Positions 16,666-25,964 of a DNA stretch of 64,000 nucleotides are shown in pieces. Within the stretch, counting starts at the first letter, position 1. Each line of letters starts with the position of its first letter. A model generated the notes under the pieces. It had not been told where the DNA came from. It worked only from the letters and a program-made list of their open reading frames with translations, and made no database searches. The stretch covers positions 2,105,501 through 2,169,500 of the forward strand of contig NZ_CP039727.1 of NCBI RefSeq assembly GCF_005154805.1. Direction: 5' to 3'. Source of the DNA: Bacillus sp. S3. Its GTDB lineage: Bacteria > Bacillota > Bacilli > Bacillales > Cytobacillaceae. A program made the position numbers and the translations under genes.

Positions 16666-18126
16666 ATGGTGACGAATATTGGTAAGAAGGATTGGATCTT
16701 TTTAGTTTTATGTTTGGCACTCGGAATTCTTGCAGAAGAATCATTTTTTCATGGACAAATCGGCATCTCCTATATTGTGTTTGTCGTGGCTTTTTATTTG
16801 GTGTTTTATTGGCGCAGTCATCGTTTTTCCTTTTCCCATCAACGCTTTGGATATCTTGTTCTTTGCTGTATTTGGCTCCTGTCAGCAAGTTATTTTTTGA
16901 ACGATAATATGTTGTTTTACGCACTAAATACAATGGTGATACCGGGTCTGATTATTTTTCATCTTGTGTTAATAACAAGTCCGAAAAGTTTCCGATGGAG
17001 CCAGCCTGCCTTTGTTATCTTTCTATTAACACGGCTCCTAGAGGCAATAAAATATAATGCCGCTTTTGCTGCTTATTTGGGAAAAGGAATCAATAGAGGT
17101 GTGGACGAAGAAAAATTACTTATTTGGAAAAAGGTCTTGATCGGAGTGGTCATTTCCATTCCCGTCCTGGCCGTCGTATTACGGCTTTTAATTACGGCTG
17201 ATACCGAGTTTGAACGAATCGTTGGAGGCATACCGGATTGGTTCCGGGTGATTGATGGAGAAAGCATGTTTAGACTTATCATTATTCTAATCTACACAGT
17301 TGTTTTTTTTGGCTTTATTCAAGTGTTTTTCCAAAAGACGATAAAAGTTTTCAAGCAGGATTTCATCGCTGCGCAAAGTCAGAAGCTTGACTCTATAATT
17401 GCGATAACAGTCCTATTTTTAATCAATACGGTCTATGTGTTATTTGTACTCGTACAATTCAAGTATTTCTTTAGTGGAACATTACAGGGAGATTTGACAT
17501 ACGCAGAGTATGCCAGAAAAGGATTTTTTGAACTTTTGTTTGTTACGATGATCAATTTGTCTATTGTCATTGCCGTGGTCACGATGGGTGATCGTGGAAA
17601 AAAAGGACTTAAAATGGTATCACAAATTATGCTGACAATTCTTGTCCTTTCCAGTGCTGTGATGCTGTGTTCCGCGTTTTTACGGATGGGCTTGTACGAG
17701 GAGGCCTATGGATTTACCTTTACGCGGGTGCTAGTTCACTCCTTTATGATTTTCTTAGCAGTCATATTTACGTACACATTGGTGAAAATTTGGGTGGAAA
17801 AACTTTCACTATTTCATTTTTATTTTATCACCTCCTTACTTTATTACACAGCCATAACAGTGATTGACTTGGATCAAATTGTCGTAAAAGAAAATCTGAA
17901 CCGCTACGAGCAAAGCGGAAAAATTGATATTCAGTATTTAAACAGCCTATCTGCTACAGGTGTGCTTGGCTTGATTGAACTATATGAAAGAGATCAGACG
18001 CTTACCGGATTACAAACCATATTACTAGAACGGCAAAAAGAAGCCCGGACCCAGAGCACATCATGGGAATCATTTAACCTAAAAAAAGAGCAGGCGAAGA
18101 AAAAATTACAAAGTCTTTCTATTTAA
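16666..18126 (+). CDS. DUF4173 multispanning membrane protein
   Basis: This 486-residue protein has about 12 hydrophobic segments and the DUF4173 signature region (LITADTEFERIVGGIPDWF in the middle, YAEYARKGFFELLFVT later). The soluble C-terminus is lysine-rich. It lies 72 bases behind the HAAS gene on the same strand with GAGGGATG before the ATG, so it is probably the third member of the PadR-HAAS operon. The biochemical role of DUF4173 is unknown. Confidence 0.85.
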   Translation: MVTNIGKKDWIFLVLCLALGILAEESFFHGQIGISYIVFVVAFYLVFYWRSHRFSFSHQRFGYLVLCCIWLLSASYFLNDNMLFYALNTMVIPGLIIFHLVLITSPKSFRWSQPAFVIFLLTRLLEAIKYNAAFAAYLGKGINRGVDEEKLLIWKKVLIGVVISIPVLAVVLRLLITADTEFERIVGGIPDWFRVIDGESMFRLIIILIYTVVFFGFIQVFFQKTIKVFKQDFIAAQSQKLDSIIAITVLFLINTVYVLFVLVQFKYFFSGTLQGDLTYAEYARKGFFELLFVTMINLSIVIAVVTMGDRGKKGLKMVSQIMLTILVLSSAVMLCSAFLRMGLYEEAYGFTFTRVLVHSFMIFLAVIFTYTLVKIWVEKLSLFHFYFITSLLYYTAITVIDLDQIVVKENLNRYEQSGKIDIQYLNSLSATGVLGLIELYERDQTLTGLQTILLERQKEARTQSTSWESFNLKKEQAKKKLQSLSI

Positions 18127-18150
18127 AAGCATCCATTACGATGCTTTTTT
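18125..18150 (+). terminator. Intrinsic terminator
   Basis: AAAAGCATC pairs with GATGCTTTT around a six-base loop, followed by T residues. Confidence 0.88.
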
Positions 18151-18227
18151 CTTTGAAACAAATTGAATGGATCTGCCGTCTAATCATTTTAGGAATATTT
18201 AAAAATTAGATGTAAGGAGGGGGAATA

Positions 18228-19103
18228 TTGAAACGGTTTGTCCATTTACTCATCAGAATGATTTTGGTCATAGCTGGTTTTCTGTTTATTTTTAATCTAC
18301 CTTTAATAGTTGGGATTGGAAAGGATTCAATTGATATTCACTTCAAGACGTTTTGGAAGGTTGTGGTTTCAGATATTAAATTTCTGCTCCAATTTAACGA
18401 TGCCACGTATTTAGGGTTATTTAAGCAACTGGATATTTCTGAAAGTTATCAATATACTATGACGATTCTATTTGTCAGTCTTGTTGTCATCATCTTCGTT
18501 GCCATCATTGCGTCAATCATGATCATGTTGGCGCCGGAAAAGATTAGAAATCGGGTAAAAATCTTCGTCAATTTTTTCGAGGCAGTCCCGGATCTACTCA
18601 TTATTTTTTTATTTCAGTTTTTTGTCATAACACTGTATAAAGCGACAGGTTTCAAGTTTTTACGTCTTTACGGAATATTTGATACCAAACCATATTTTAT
18701 TCCCATTATTACGATTTCCTTCCTGCCGCTTTTCTTGCTTTTGCAATTCCTGATTCAACGGATTTCGGAGGAGCAAAATCAGCTTTACGTTCTCTATGTG
18801 AAGGCAAAAGGAATGGGCCGGTTAAGGACGCTTCTCGTACATATGATTCCAAATATTTTTTCGTTAATCATTCTACAGCTAAGGACAATCATTTGGGTAT
18901 TGTTATCAAATATTTATCTTGTCGAATACATGTTCAATATTAGCGGCTTTACTAGGCAATTTGAAAAAATTATTTATCGTGGTGGAGATTTCGCCACACT
19001 AATAGCCTGCTTATTGATGTTATCACTTCCATTGATGGCAATGGAAGCGGCAGGATGGCTGATCTCAAAGCGTGTTAAAGGGAAGGAGGCCGTTAGTTTA
19101 TGA
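18228..19103 (+). CDS. ABC transporter permease, DppB/OppB-like
   Basis: The start is TTG 18228 behind the strong AAGGAGGGGG. The 291-residue product has about six membrane helices and the binding-protein-dependent permease domain, with the EAA-type cytoplasmic loop around YVKAKGMGRLRTLLVHMIPN. It overlaps the next permease gene by ATGA. It is the B-type subunit of a peptide/nickel-type importer, but no binding protein or ATPase is adjacent, so partners must be elsewhere. Confidence 0.85.
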   Translation: MKRFVHLLIRMILVIAGFLFIFNLPLIVGIGKDSIDIHFKTFWKVVVSDIKFLLQFNDATYLGLFKQLDISESYQYTMTILFVSLVVIIFVAIIASIMIMLAPEKIRNRVKIFVNFFEAVPDLLIIFLFQFFVITLYKATGFKFLRLYGIFDTKPYFIPIITISFLPLFLLLQFLIQRISEEQNQLYVLYVKAKGMGRLRTLLVHMIPNIFSLIILQLRTIIWVLLSNIYLVEYMFNISGFTRQFEKIIYRGGDFATLIACLLMLSLPLMAMEAAGWLISKRVKGKEAVSL

Positions 19104-20119
19104 GGCGTTATAAAAAGACGATCATTGGTTCATCCCTGCTGCTGTTTCTATTAATGATGAGTTTTTTATACCCCTATTATGGTCCTGCGGATTTCAATCA
19201 ACAAATATTAGTAAAAGATGAATTAGGAAAAGTAATTGCCAGGGCTCCGTTCCCACCATCAGAAACACATTGGTTAGGGACTTCCCGCAATGGAGAGGAT
19301 TTGCACTGGGTTCTCCTTTACGGGGCTAAATTTACGTTACTTACAGCATTTATTGTGGCTTTTCTTAGGGTGATGATTGGCGGTATATTTGGCCTGTTTT
19401 TGTCTCTTTGGGCACCAAATTTAAAAAGTTATTTTAAAGACTTTTTCTTAACGATGCGATATATTCCGTCCATCTTACTTGCGATTATTTTGATGATCCC
19501 AATTGTTGGGGCTCCAAATGATGCGAATATCACTTCTATTGTTACTTATCAGCTTTTCGTTTTAGTGTTTATCGGATTTCCATCGGTTGCTCTTTTTGCC
19601 TCTGATATTACTGACGAATTACTGAACACATCGTTCGTCCAAAGCTCAGTTTTAATGGGAGCGGGTAAATTTCATATTATTAAAAGGCAATTGCTGCCTT
19701 ACATGCGTTCCTACGGTCTTTTATTTACCGTTCAACAGATCCTAAGCACTTTGCAGATAACTATGCAGCTTAGTATTTTTGAGCTTTTTCTTGGGGGAAT
19801 GAACCGGGCCGGGATTTTTGGTTATGATGATCCAACAGGCAAAGTAAAGCATGCCTCATTATCACAGGAGTGGGCGGGATTAATTGGCCAAAATTTTACT
19901 GAGTTCGCGCTTTCCCCCTGGATCGTCTTCACCCCGGTTATGGGCTTCTTTTTAGTGATTTTGATTGTGAATATGATGAAGAAAGAGCTGGAAGAAAATA
20001 TCAATGGTTCGGATATAAGGAAGATGAAAGCGAAAAAGAAGAAGTATGTACATGTGATTCCTGAAACTTCGTCGAGAGGTGATTTTGTTCTTGTTAATCA
20101 AGAAAGGGTAAAAGCATAA
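19100..20119 (+). CDS. ABC transporter permease, DppC/OppC-like
   Basis: This 339-residue C-type permease is translationally coupled to the preceding gene. The N-terminal half shows the family pattern (WLGTSRNGEDLHWVLLYGA, equivalent to the usual LGTDxxGRD), followed by about five helices and the loop VLMGAGKFHIIKRQLLPYM. A lysine-rich tail of about 45 residues is unusual. The pair would form the channel of an oligopeptide-type importer, with ATPase and binding protein supplied from another locus. Confidence 0.85.
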   Translation: MRRYKKTIIGSSLLLFLLMMSFLYPYYGPADFNQQILVKDELGKVIARAPFPPSETHWLGTSRNGEDLHWVLLYGAKFTLLTAFIVAFLRVMIGGIFGLFLSLWAPNLKSYFKDFFLTMRYIPSILLAIILMIPIVGAPNDANITSIVTYQLFVLVFIGFPSVALFASDITDELLNTSFVQSSVLMGAGKFHIIKRQLLPYMRSYGLLFTVQQILSTLQITMQLSIFELFLGGMNRAGIFGYDDPTGKVKHASLSQEWAGLIGQNFTEFALSPWIVFTPVMGFFLVILIVNMMKKELEENINGSDIRKMKAKKKKYVHVIPETSSRGDFVLVNQERVKA

Positions 20120-20162
20120 TGTCTGCATGATAAAATTATGTCTTCCGAAATTTTTGGAAATA

Positions 20163-20197
20163 AAAAGCAGGGCCGAGAAAAAAATGGTCCTGCTTTA
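20163..20197. terminator. Bidirectional intrinsic terminator
   Basis: AAAAGCAGGGCC pairs with GGTCCTGCTTT. It separates the permease operon from the convergent AIM24-family gene. Confidence 0.85.
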
Positions 20198-20209
20198 AAA
20201 GAAAATGCC

Positions 20210-21001
20210 TTAGTCACCGCTAAACATATCAAAAATACCCCGTGCGACACTGCCTTCATCTTTGCTGCCGCCGCGGGAAGGGGCTGCTGCAAATACCCGG
20301 CTGGCTAGACGGCTAAATGGAAGTGATTGGATCCACACTGAACCAGGGCCGCGCAATGTCGCAAAGAACAGACCTTCGCCGCCGAACAAAGCCGTTTTAA
20401 CGCCTTTTACAAATTCAATATCATATTGAACATTGCTCGTCATCGCCACCAAACATCCCGTATCAACCCGTAAGGTTTGGCCAGGGAGCAGTTCCTTTTT
20501 CGTTATCGTTCCGCCGGCATGGACAAAACACATTCCGTCCCCTTCAAGCTTTTGCATGATAAAGCCTTCACCGCCAAAGAAGCCAACTCCGATTTTTCGT
20601 TGGAACTCTATGCCCACCTGCACGCCTTTTGCAGCAGCAAGGAAGGCATCCTTTTGGCAAATGATTTTTCCGCCCAGCATACTTAAATCCATCGGAATGA
20701 TCTTCCCTGGATATGGTGAGGCAAACGATACGTGCTTCTTACCCATTCCAGTATTCGTAAACGTAGTCATGAATAAGCTTTCACCTGTAATAACCCGCTT
20801 ACCGGCACTGAATAATTTACCCATCAATCCGCTTCCGCCGCTGCCCGACCCATCACCGAAGATGGTCTCCATTTGTATATCATCATCCATCATCATAAAG
20901 CTGCCGGCCTCGGCTACGACCGTCTCTTGCGGATCAAGCTCCACTTCTACAAACTGCATATCATCGCCATAAATTTTGAAATCAATTTCGTGGTTATTCA
21001 T
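20210..21001 (-). CDS. AIM24-family (TIGR00266) protein
   Basis: The product has about 263 residues and the conserved AIM24/TIGR00266 architecture: a beta-rich fold with QETVVAEAGSFMMMDDDIQM near the start, a GSGSGG linker, then GESLFMTTFTN and repeated glycine-rich blocks (GFFGGEGFIMQKLEGDG, ALFGGEGLFFATLRGPG). Bacterial members are soluble proteins of unknown function, sometimes linked to membrane stress. GGAGGGG precedes ATG 21001. The longer frame to 21040 has no better start signal. Confidence 0.85.
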   Translation of the reverse strand: MNNHEIDFKIYGDDMQFVEVELDPQETVVAEAGSFMMMDDDIQMETIFGDGSGSGGSGLMGKLFSAGKRVITGESLFMTTFTNTGMGKKHVSFASPYPGKIIPMDLSMLGGKIICQKDAFLAAAKGVQVGIEFQRKIGVGFFGGEGFIMQKLEGDGMCFVHAGGTITKKELLPGQTLRVDTGCLVAMTSNVQYDIEFVKGVKTALFGGEGLFFATLRGPGSVWIQSLPFSRLASRVFAAAPSRGGSKDEGSVARGIFDMFSGD

Positions 21002-21071
21002 TCCAACCCCTCCATTTATTATGTAACAGCCTGTCTTCATTATAAAAAACTCAGGAAAAAAGTGCTAATTT

Positions 21072-21240
21072 TAAGAAAAGCGTAAGCGCCCTGGTCAGCG
21101 GCGTATGGCCTGGAGCACTCCAACTGAGATAAAGGAAACACGAAGAGCCGGAGGCGATTCGATGTTGACTTATCGTAGGGCGGAGTGTGAAGGACACTAG
21201 CCGCTAGGGTGCTGGAGCTGGACAATTCTCAAAGTCGAAA
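21072..21240 (-). repeat. Dispersed palindromic repeat, copy B (inverted)
   Basis: This is the reverse complement of copy A with scattered substitutions. The ends TTTCGACTTTGAGAATTGTC and ACGCTTTTCTTA and the middle block TACGATAAGTCAACATCG are conserved. It lies between the AIM24 gene and the small RNA gene. Confidence 0.9.
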
Positions 21241-21260
21241 ATTATAAATTCATAACTATA

Positions 21261-21376
21261 AAAAAAAGACGTCTGTTTTCACAGACGTCTTTTGCGTATT
21301 GAGGCGAAGAACCACACTCCACATAGTGTGCTCCTTAAAGGAATGTTCCTCGGCTTACACAACTCAGCTCATCGCT
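21261..21376 (-). ncRNA. Candidate small RNA with own promoter and terminator
   Basis: On the minus strand an extended -10 promoter (TGTTATAAT, with TATAAT at 21382-21387 and TTGTTT 18 bases upstream) precedes about 115 bases without a meaningful reading frame. The RNA ends at a strong terminator (AAGACGTCTGTGAAAACAGACGTCTT plus a T run, 21261-21292). In between, GCCGAGGAAC pairs with GTTCTTCGCC, enclosing two hairpins (CCTTTAAGG and CACACT/AGTGTG). GCG-TGAG at the 5' end can pair with CTCA-CGC to close the structure. I do not recognise it as 6S, SRP, tmRNA or RNase P RNA. The same stretch could act as a leader only if transcription ran the other way. Confidence 0.6.
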
Positions 21377-21381
21377 TAGCT

Positions 21382-21411
21382 ATTATAACACTATCGTGCT
21401 CAAAGAAACAA
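21382..21411 (-). promoter_or_regulatory. Promoter of the small RNA
   Basis: The -10 box is a perfect TATAAT (21382-21387) with TG one base upstream. TTGTTT at 21406-21411 is a possible -35 with an 18-base spacer. The predicted start is near 21376. Confidence 0.6.
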
Positions 21412-21507
21412 GTGAAATATTTAAAACAAAACGCTTGCTAATGGTTCTCTATTATTGTATATTCAAATAATCAGATATACACAATTAAGAAGATAAGAAG
21501 GGTGATT

Positions 21508-23256
21508 ATGTTTACTGACAAAAGGTTCCATCATTATTCCTTAAGTAGCCTGCCAAAAGATCTCCTTGCAGGCGTGATTGTTGGGGTCATCGCGATTCCA
21601 CTTGGCATGGCATTCGCCATTGCTTCAGGGGTGAAGCCTGAGTATGGAATCTACACGACCGTTGTTGCAGGGATTCTCATCTCCTTTTTTGGCGGCTCAA
21701 AGTATCAAATAGGCGGCCCAACCGGGGCTTTCATCCCGATTTTGTTTGGGATTGTCATGACTTACGGCTATGAAAATTTACTCATTGCCGGATTTATGGC
21801 GGGAATTATCCTGCTGTTAATGGGAATATTTAAACTGGGATCCTTAATCAAGTATATTCCTAGACCAGTAACCATTGGATTCACAACCGGCATAGCGGTA
21901 ACAATTTTCACAGGGCAGATTGATAGCTTCCTAGGTTTACAGGGAATAAAGAAGCATGAGGAATTTATAAGAAACATTCAAGAATTGGTTGTCCATATGA
22001 ACACAACCAGCATTTATAGTGTGGTGACAGGGGCGATTTGTTTAGCAACGATCATCCTGACGCCAAAAATTGCCCCAAAAGTCCCGGGACCGCTTATTGG
22101 CTTAATTGTTTCCACCCTGACTGCGACACTGTTTTTTCCGGGTCAGGTCGCAACAATTGGAACGGCTTATGGTGAAATTCCAAGTTCGTTACCCAAACTC
22201 CATATCCCGGACATTAATATTGAAATAATCATAAAACTTATTAAACCGGCGTTTGTTATTGCCATGCTTGGCGGGATTGAGTCCCTGCTTTCAGCAGTCG
22301 TGGCAGATGGGATGACCAACAGTAAGCATAACAGCAACAAAGAATTAGTCGGTCAGGGGATTGCCAACATGATTACGCCTCTTTTTGGCGGAATTCCAGC
22401 GACAGGTGCAATTGCCCGGACGGCAACAAATATAAAAAATGGAGCCGTATCACCCTTCTCTGGTGTGATTCATGGAGTAGTAGTATTGCTCGTCCTAGTG
22501 TTTTTTGCACCCTATGCCTCTTATATTCCATTGGCGAGTATGGCCCCAATCCTAATGGTAGTGGCATGGAACATGAGTGAGAGAAAAGTATTTGCCCATA
22601 TTTTAAAAACAAAATCAACAGACTCATTAGTACTTGTTGTTACGTTTTTATTAACTGTTTTTGTCAATTTGACCATGGCGGTCCAAGTCGGACTGATCAT
22701 GTCCGCTATTCTCTTTGCCAAGAGAATGAGTGATGTAATGGTGACTGAAAAGGTATTGCCGAACCCTCGGACCAAGCATGAAAAGGTTGAGACAGGCATG
22801 GTTTCAGATACACATGATTGTCCGCAAATCAGCATTTTTAACGTGGAGGGGCCGTTGTTTTTTGGAGCAGCTCTGACGTTCGAAGAAACAATCATGAATA
22901 CGATCAATTATCGTCCAAAAATACTTTTGCTAAGAATGGGCAGAGTCCCTTTTATCGATACCACTGGTGAAGCGAATTTAACGCGGATTGTTCATCACTT
23001 TTCGAAAAATGGTATAGTATTGATATCGGGATTAAATCCGCAGCCTGAAAATGTATTGAAAAAAACAGGACTCTATGAGCTAATCGGCAAGGAACATTTC
23101 TTTGAACATACAGGAGAAGCCATTCAATTTGCGCTTTCTCAAATTAATCAGAACAAGTGTCTGGGCTGTAAACATTTTGCCTTTAGGGAGTGCAAACAAC
23201 TCTCGGCTCAAGAAGGAGTGGAAGGGAGCAGGAAAAAGCTTACCGCTACCTTCTAG
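21508..23256 (+). CDS. SulP-family anion transporter with STAS domain
   Basis: The product has about 582 residues. The N-terminal two thirds are the SulP membrane domain (DLLAGVIVGVIAIPLGMAFA, then GGPTGAFIPI), with about 12-14 helices. A C-terminal STAS domain (about 430-555, IDTTGEANL) follows, then a short cysteine-containing tail (KCLGCKHFAFRECKQ). It transports sulfate, bicarbonate or another inorganic or organic anion across the cytoplasmic membrane. ATG 21508 has GAAGG six bases upstream; GTG 21502 is too close to that site. The ArsR gene follows after about 20 bases, which suggests joint regulation. The cysteine tail could bind metal, which is speculative. Confidence 0.88.
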   Translation: MFTDKRFHHYSLSSLPKDLLAGVIVGVIAIPLGMAFAIASGVKPEYGIYTTVVAGILISFFGGSKYQIGGPTGAFIPILFGIVMTYGYENLLIAGFMAGIILLLMGIFKLGSLIKYIPRPVTIGFTTGIAVTIFTGQIDSFLGLQGIKKHEEFIRNIQELVVHMNTTSIYSVVTGAICLATIILTPKIAPKVPGPLIGLIVSTLTATLFFPGQVATIGTAYGEIPSSLPKLHIPDINIEIIIKLIKPAFVIAMLGGIESLLSAVVADGMTNSKHNSNKELVGQGIANMITPLFGGIPATGAIARTATNIKNGAVSPFSGVIHGVVVLLVLVFFAPYASYIPLASMAPILMVVAWNMSERKVFAHILKTKSTDSLVLVVTFLLTVFVNLTMAVQVGLIMSAILFAKRMSDVMVTEKVLPNPRTKHEKVETGMVSDTHDCPQISIFNVEGPLFFGAALTFEETIMNTINYRPKILLLRMGRVPFIDTTGEANLTRIVHHFSKNGIVLISGLNPQPENVLKKTGLYELIGKEHFFEHTGEAIQFALSQINQNKCLGCKHFAFRECKQLSAQEGVEGSRKKLTATF

Positions 23257-23278
23257 GGATAGGAAAGGAGCTGTTGAA

Positions 23279-23632
23279 TTGAATTTAGAAATGCAGCGAT
23301 TTAAAGCAGATTTTTTTAAAGCATTAGCGCATCCGTTAAGGATACGGATTTTAGAGCTGCTGGCAGAAGGGGATAAAAATGTTAACGAAATCCAAACCCT
23401 TGTGGGCAGTGAGGGATCAGCTGTTTCGCAGCAGCTAACGATTCTTCGAGCGAAGAATATTGTTACTGGTACAAAAGAAGGAAACAAAGTCATTTACACA
23501 TTAAAGGATCCGATGATTATCGAGTTACTAGCGGTGGCAAAACAAATTTTTAACAATCATCTTGTAGACACAATCACTATCCTAGATAAATTTAAAGAGG
23601 ATGAGGAAGAACCAATGTTGCCGAAGAATTAA
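23279..23632 (+). CDS. ArsR-family winged-helix regulator
   Basis: This is an ArsR/SmtB-type protein of about 117 residues. Its core KALAHPLRIRILELLAEGDK is followed by the recognition helix region GSAVSQQLTILRAKNIV and the wing GNKVIYTLKD. No clear CxC metal site is visible, so it may sense something other than a classical metal. TTG 23279 has AAGGAG eight bases upstream; ATG 23291 is an alternative. It sits directly behind the SulP gene and probably controls it. The stop codon is part of the terminator stem. Confidence 0.82.
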   Translation: MNLEMQRFKADFFKALAHPLRIRILELLAEGDKNVNEIQTLVGSEGSAVSQQLTILRAKNIVTGTKEGNKVIYTLKDPMIIELLAVAKQIFNNHLVDTITILDKFKEDEEEPMLPKN

Positions 23633-23647
23633 ATTCTTCGGTTTTTT
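23621..23647 (+). terminator. Intrinsic terminator overlapping ArsR stop
   Basis: CCGAAGAATT pairs with ATTCTTCGG and a T run follows. Confidence 0.9.
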
Positions 23648-23791
23648 CTATTTGAAAGGTGAAAAAGAGATAATTGTTATATTATGGAATTTATCATTTT
23701 TTTGTAATAATTAGGCCGTTTTTTCGCAGAAAAATAGACTACTATTATGGTAGGAGTACGAGATATAGAAATTTTAGGAAGGTGATTGAAT

Positions 23792-25603
23792 ATGTATGAT
23801 TTAGTATTGCTGCATCCTCCTACCGTTTACGATTTCCGCGAAGAAATGCTATTTACCGGGCCGATTAGCGACGTTGTTCCATCTTCACCTGTATTTGAAA
23901 TGTACCCGATTGGGTTAACAAGCATTGGGGATTATTTAGAGCGTTTTGGTCTAAAAGTAAAGATTATCAATATTGCCAATCGTATGCTGCTAAATCCCAA
24001 ATTTGATGTTGAGAAGAAAATCAAAAAAGTGAAGACCAAGGCGTTTGGGATTGACCTCCTCTGGCTCCCGCATGCACACGGCAGTGTGGAACTTGCAAAG
24101 ATTGTAAAGAAGTATCATCCCAATACACCGGTTATGTTTGGCGGATTATCCAGCACCTATTTCCATAAGGAGCTCATTGAATATCCGTGTATCGATTTCG
24201 TAATGAGAGGAGATACCACCGAAAAGCTGGTCTTGATGCTGTTAAATAAATTGGAAAAGAACGAAACAGACCATTTTTTTGATATACCAAACCTAACATG
24301 GAAAACGGGAGAAAACTATCATTATAATGAAATGACGTATGTCCCTGATAGTCTGGATGACTTTAATTTACCCGGATACCGTTACATCATCCGATCGGTA
24401 TTTAAGTATTTTAATCTGTTAGACCCGCTGCCATACAAAGGGTGGCTGCAGTACCCGAATACAGCCATCCTGACATCAAAGGGCTGCACGTACAATTGTT
24501 TAATTTGCGGCGGTTCCAAAGATGCATATGAACTTAACTGTAATCGAAAAAAACTGGTGATGCGCTCCCCGAAGAAAATGCTGGAGGATATCGTGCTCAT
24601 TCAACGATTTACCAGGGCACCCATTTTCCTTTTAAATGATATCAGACAGGGTGGCAAAGAGTACGTAGATGAATTCCTAACTGGCTTGGAAAAAATCGAT
24701 TTGAAGAACGAAATTGTTTTTGAATTATTCAATTATGCAGACGAAGAATTTTTCAAGCGGTTAAACAAAGCAATGCCCAAATATAGTATTGAGCTGACGC
24801 TGGAATCTGCAGATGAAGATATCCGGAAATATAATGGCAAACTGCCATGCACAAATGCCAAAGTAATTGAAATGCTGCAATTTGCGCTAAAACATGGCTG
24901 TGCCAAAATCGATTTATTCTTTATGACGGGTATCCCTAATCAAGACTATGACAGTGCCATACGGAATGTTGACCTTTGTGAAATTATTCACAAAGAATGT
25001 GGCGGAGATTTACGAATTTCATACTTTGTTGCCCCGCTCTCGCCATTTCTTGACCCAGGAAGCCCAGCCTTCGAAAATCCGGAAAAATACGGCTATAAAA
25101 AATTCTGCCATCGGCTGGAAGATTTCCGCGAGGCAATGAAGCAGCCATCTTGGAAAAATATGCTGAGTTACGAAACGAACAAAATGACAAGGGAGGAGAT
25201 CGTTAGAGCCACTTATGATTCGGCCTTGAAACTAAACGAATTTAAATATAAGAATAAGATTGTACCAAAGGACGTTCATGATGAAGTAGCGGTGAAGATC
25301 GAAAAATCAGTCGAATTTCTTAAACGATTAGACGAATTGGCACTTTTACCGGATGATGTACGGAAGGTAGAAATGGTAAAAATTAAAGAAGAGGTAGACA
25401 AAATCAATCGACATAGTATCTGCGGTAAGAATGAACTGAAATGGGAGGTTAAAAAGCTATTTGCCGACTTCCCTTCCTTAACCTATATCGGTTTGGAATT
25501 ACTGGTGAAGGACATCAAAAAGAATATAAAATGCCGTTTTGGAAAAATTGATCGAAATAGTGTAGTGAGCCCAAATACACAGAGTGGAAATATAGAAAAG
25601 TAA
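23792..25603 (+). CDS. B12-binding domain radical SAM protein, Ta0216-like
   Basis: The product has about 603 residues. An N-terminal cobalamin-binding-like Rossmann domain (about 1-160, starting MYDLVLLHPPTVYDF) is followed by a radical SAM core with the 4Fe-4S motif C232-x3-C236-x2-C239 (GCTYNCLICGGS), and then an alpha-helical C-terminal extension of about 150 residues. It resembles the Ta0216 family of B12/radical SAM proteins, whose substrate is unknown. A DxHxxG-type cobalamin histidine is not obvious, so cobalamin may bind base-off without a lower ligand. GGAAGGTG precedes ATG 23792. It stands alone, with no pathway neighbours to suggest a substrate. Confidence 0.82.
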   Translation: MYDLVLLHPPTVYDFREEMLFTGPISDVVPSSPVFEMYPIGLTSIGDYLERFGLKVKIINIANRMLLNPKFDVEKKIKKVKTKAFGIDLLWLPHAHGSVELAKIVKKYHPNTPVMFGGLSSTYFHKELIEYPCIDFVMRGDTTEKLVLMLLNKLEKNETDHFFDIPNLTWKTGENYHYNEMTYVPDSLDDFNLPGYRYIIRSVFKYFNLLDPLPYKGWLQYPNTAILTSKGCTYNCLICGGSKDAYELNCNRKKLVMRSPKKMLEDIVLIQRFTRAPIFLLNDIRQGGKEYVDEFLTGLEKIDLKNEIVFELFNYADEEFFKRLNKAMPKYSIELTLESADEDIRKYNGKLPCTNAKVIEMLQFALKHGCAKIDLFFMTGIPNQDYDSAIRNVDLCEIIHKECGGDLRISYFVAPLSPFLDPGSPAFENPEKYGYKKFCHRLEDFREAMKQPSWKNMLSYETNKMTREEIVRATYDSALKLNEFKYKNKIVPKDVHDEVAVKIEKSVEFLKRLDELALLPDDVRKVEMVKIKEEVDKINRHSICGKNELKWEVKKLFADFPSLTYIGLELLVKDIKKNIKCRFGKIDRNSVVSPNTQSGNIEK

Positions 25604-25964
25604 TGGGGAAAAGAGACTTCATTTCCATTATCCAGGATTTTGACCTATATTTTTCAACAAAATGCGACAAGTGACTGATAACGTTTGCATTTAGATGCTT
25701 AAATAATGATGAATTTGCAATGGTTTTATGGCGAAAATGTAGAATTATGTAGGTCTCTGTCACCCTTGTGTTACTTGACTTTCAGGCTTAAAAATGTTAA
25801 ATTTTAGACAGCCGTTGCACGAGATTATATTTATATTTCAAGCTTGTTCAAAATTTTGTTTTAACCAATGTTTGGATAAGAAAATGAAGGTAAAGCTATC
25901 ACGTTGTAATTTGGTGAATTTTACACACGGCTTAGATTTTAAGCCAATAGGAGGATTTTTTTAC
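25604..25964 (+). promoter_or_regulatory. Cold-shock gene promoter and long 5' leader
   Basis: TTGACT (25775-25780) and TAAATT (25798-25803), 17 bases apart, form a plausible promoter. That leaves a 5' untranslated leader of about 155 bases before the cold-shock gene, a length typical of temperature-responsive csp leaders. The first 170 bases of this gap show nothing recognisable. Confidence 0.55.

Noticed and set aside
20433..20972. 179-codon plus-strand reading frame
   Set aside because: It is antisense to the conserved AIM24-family gene and has no ribosome binding site.
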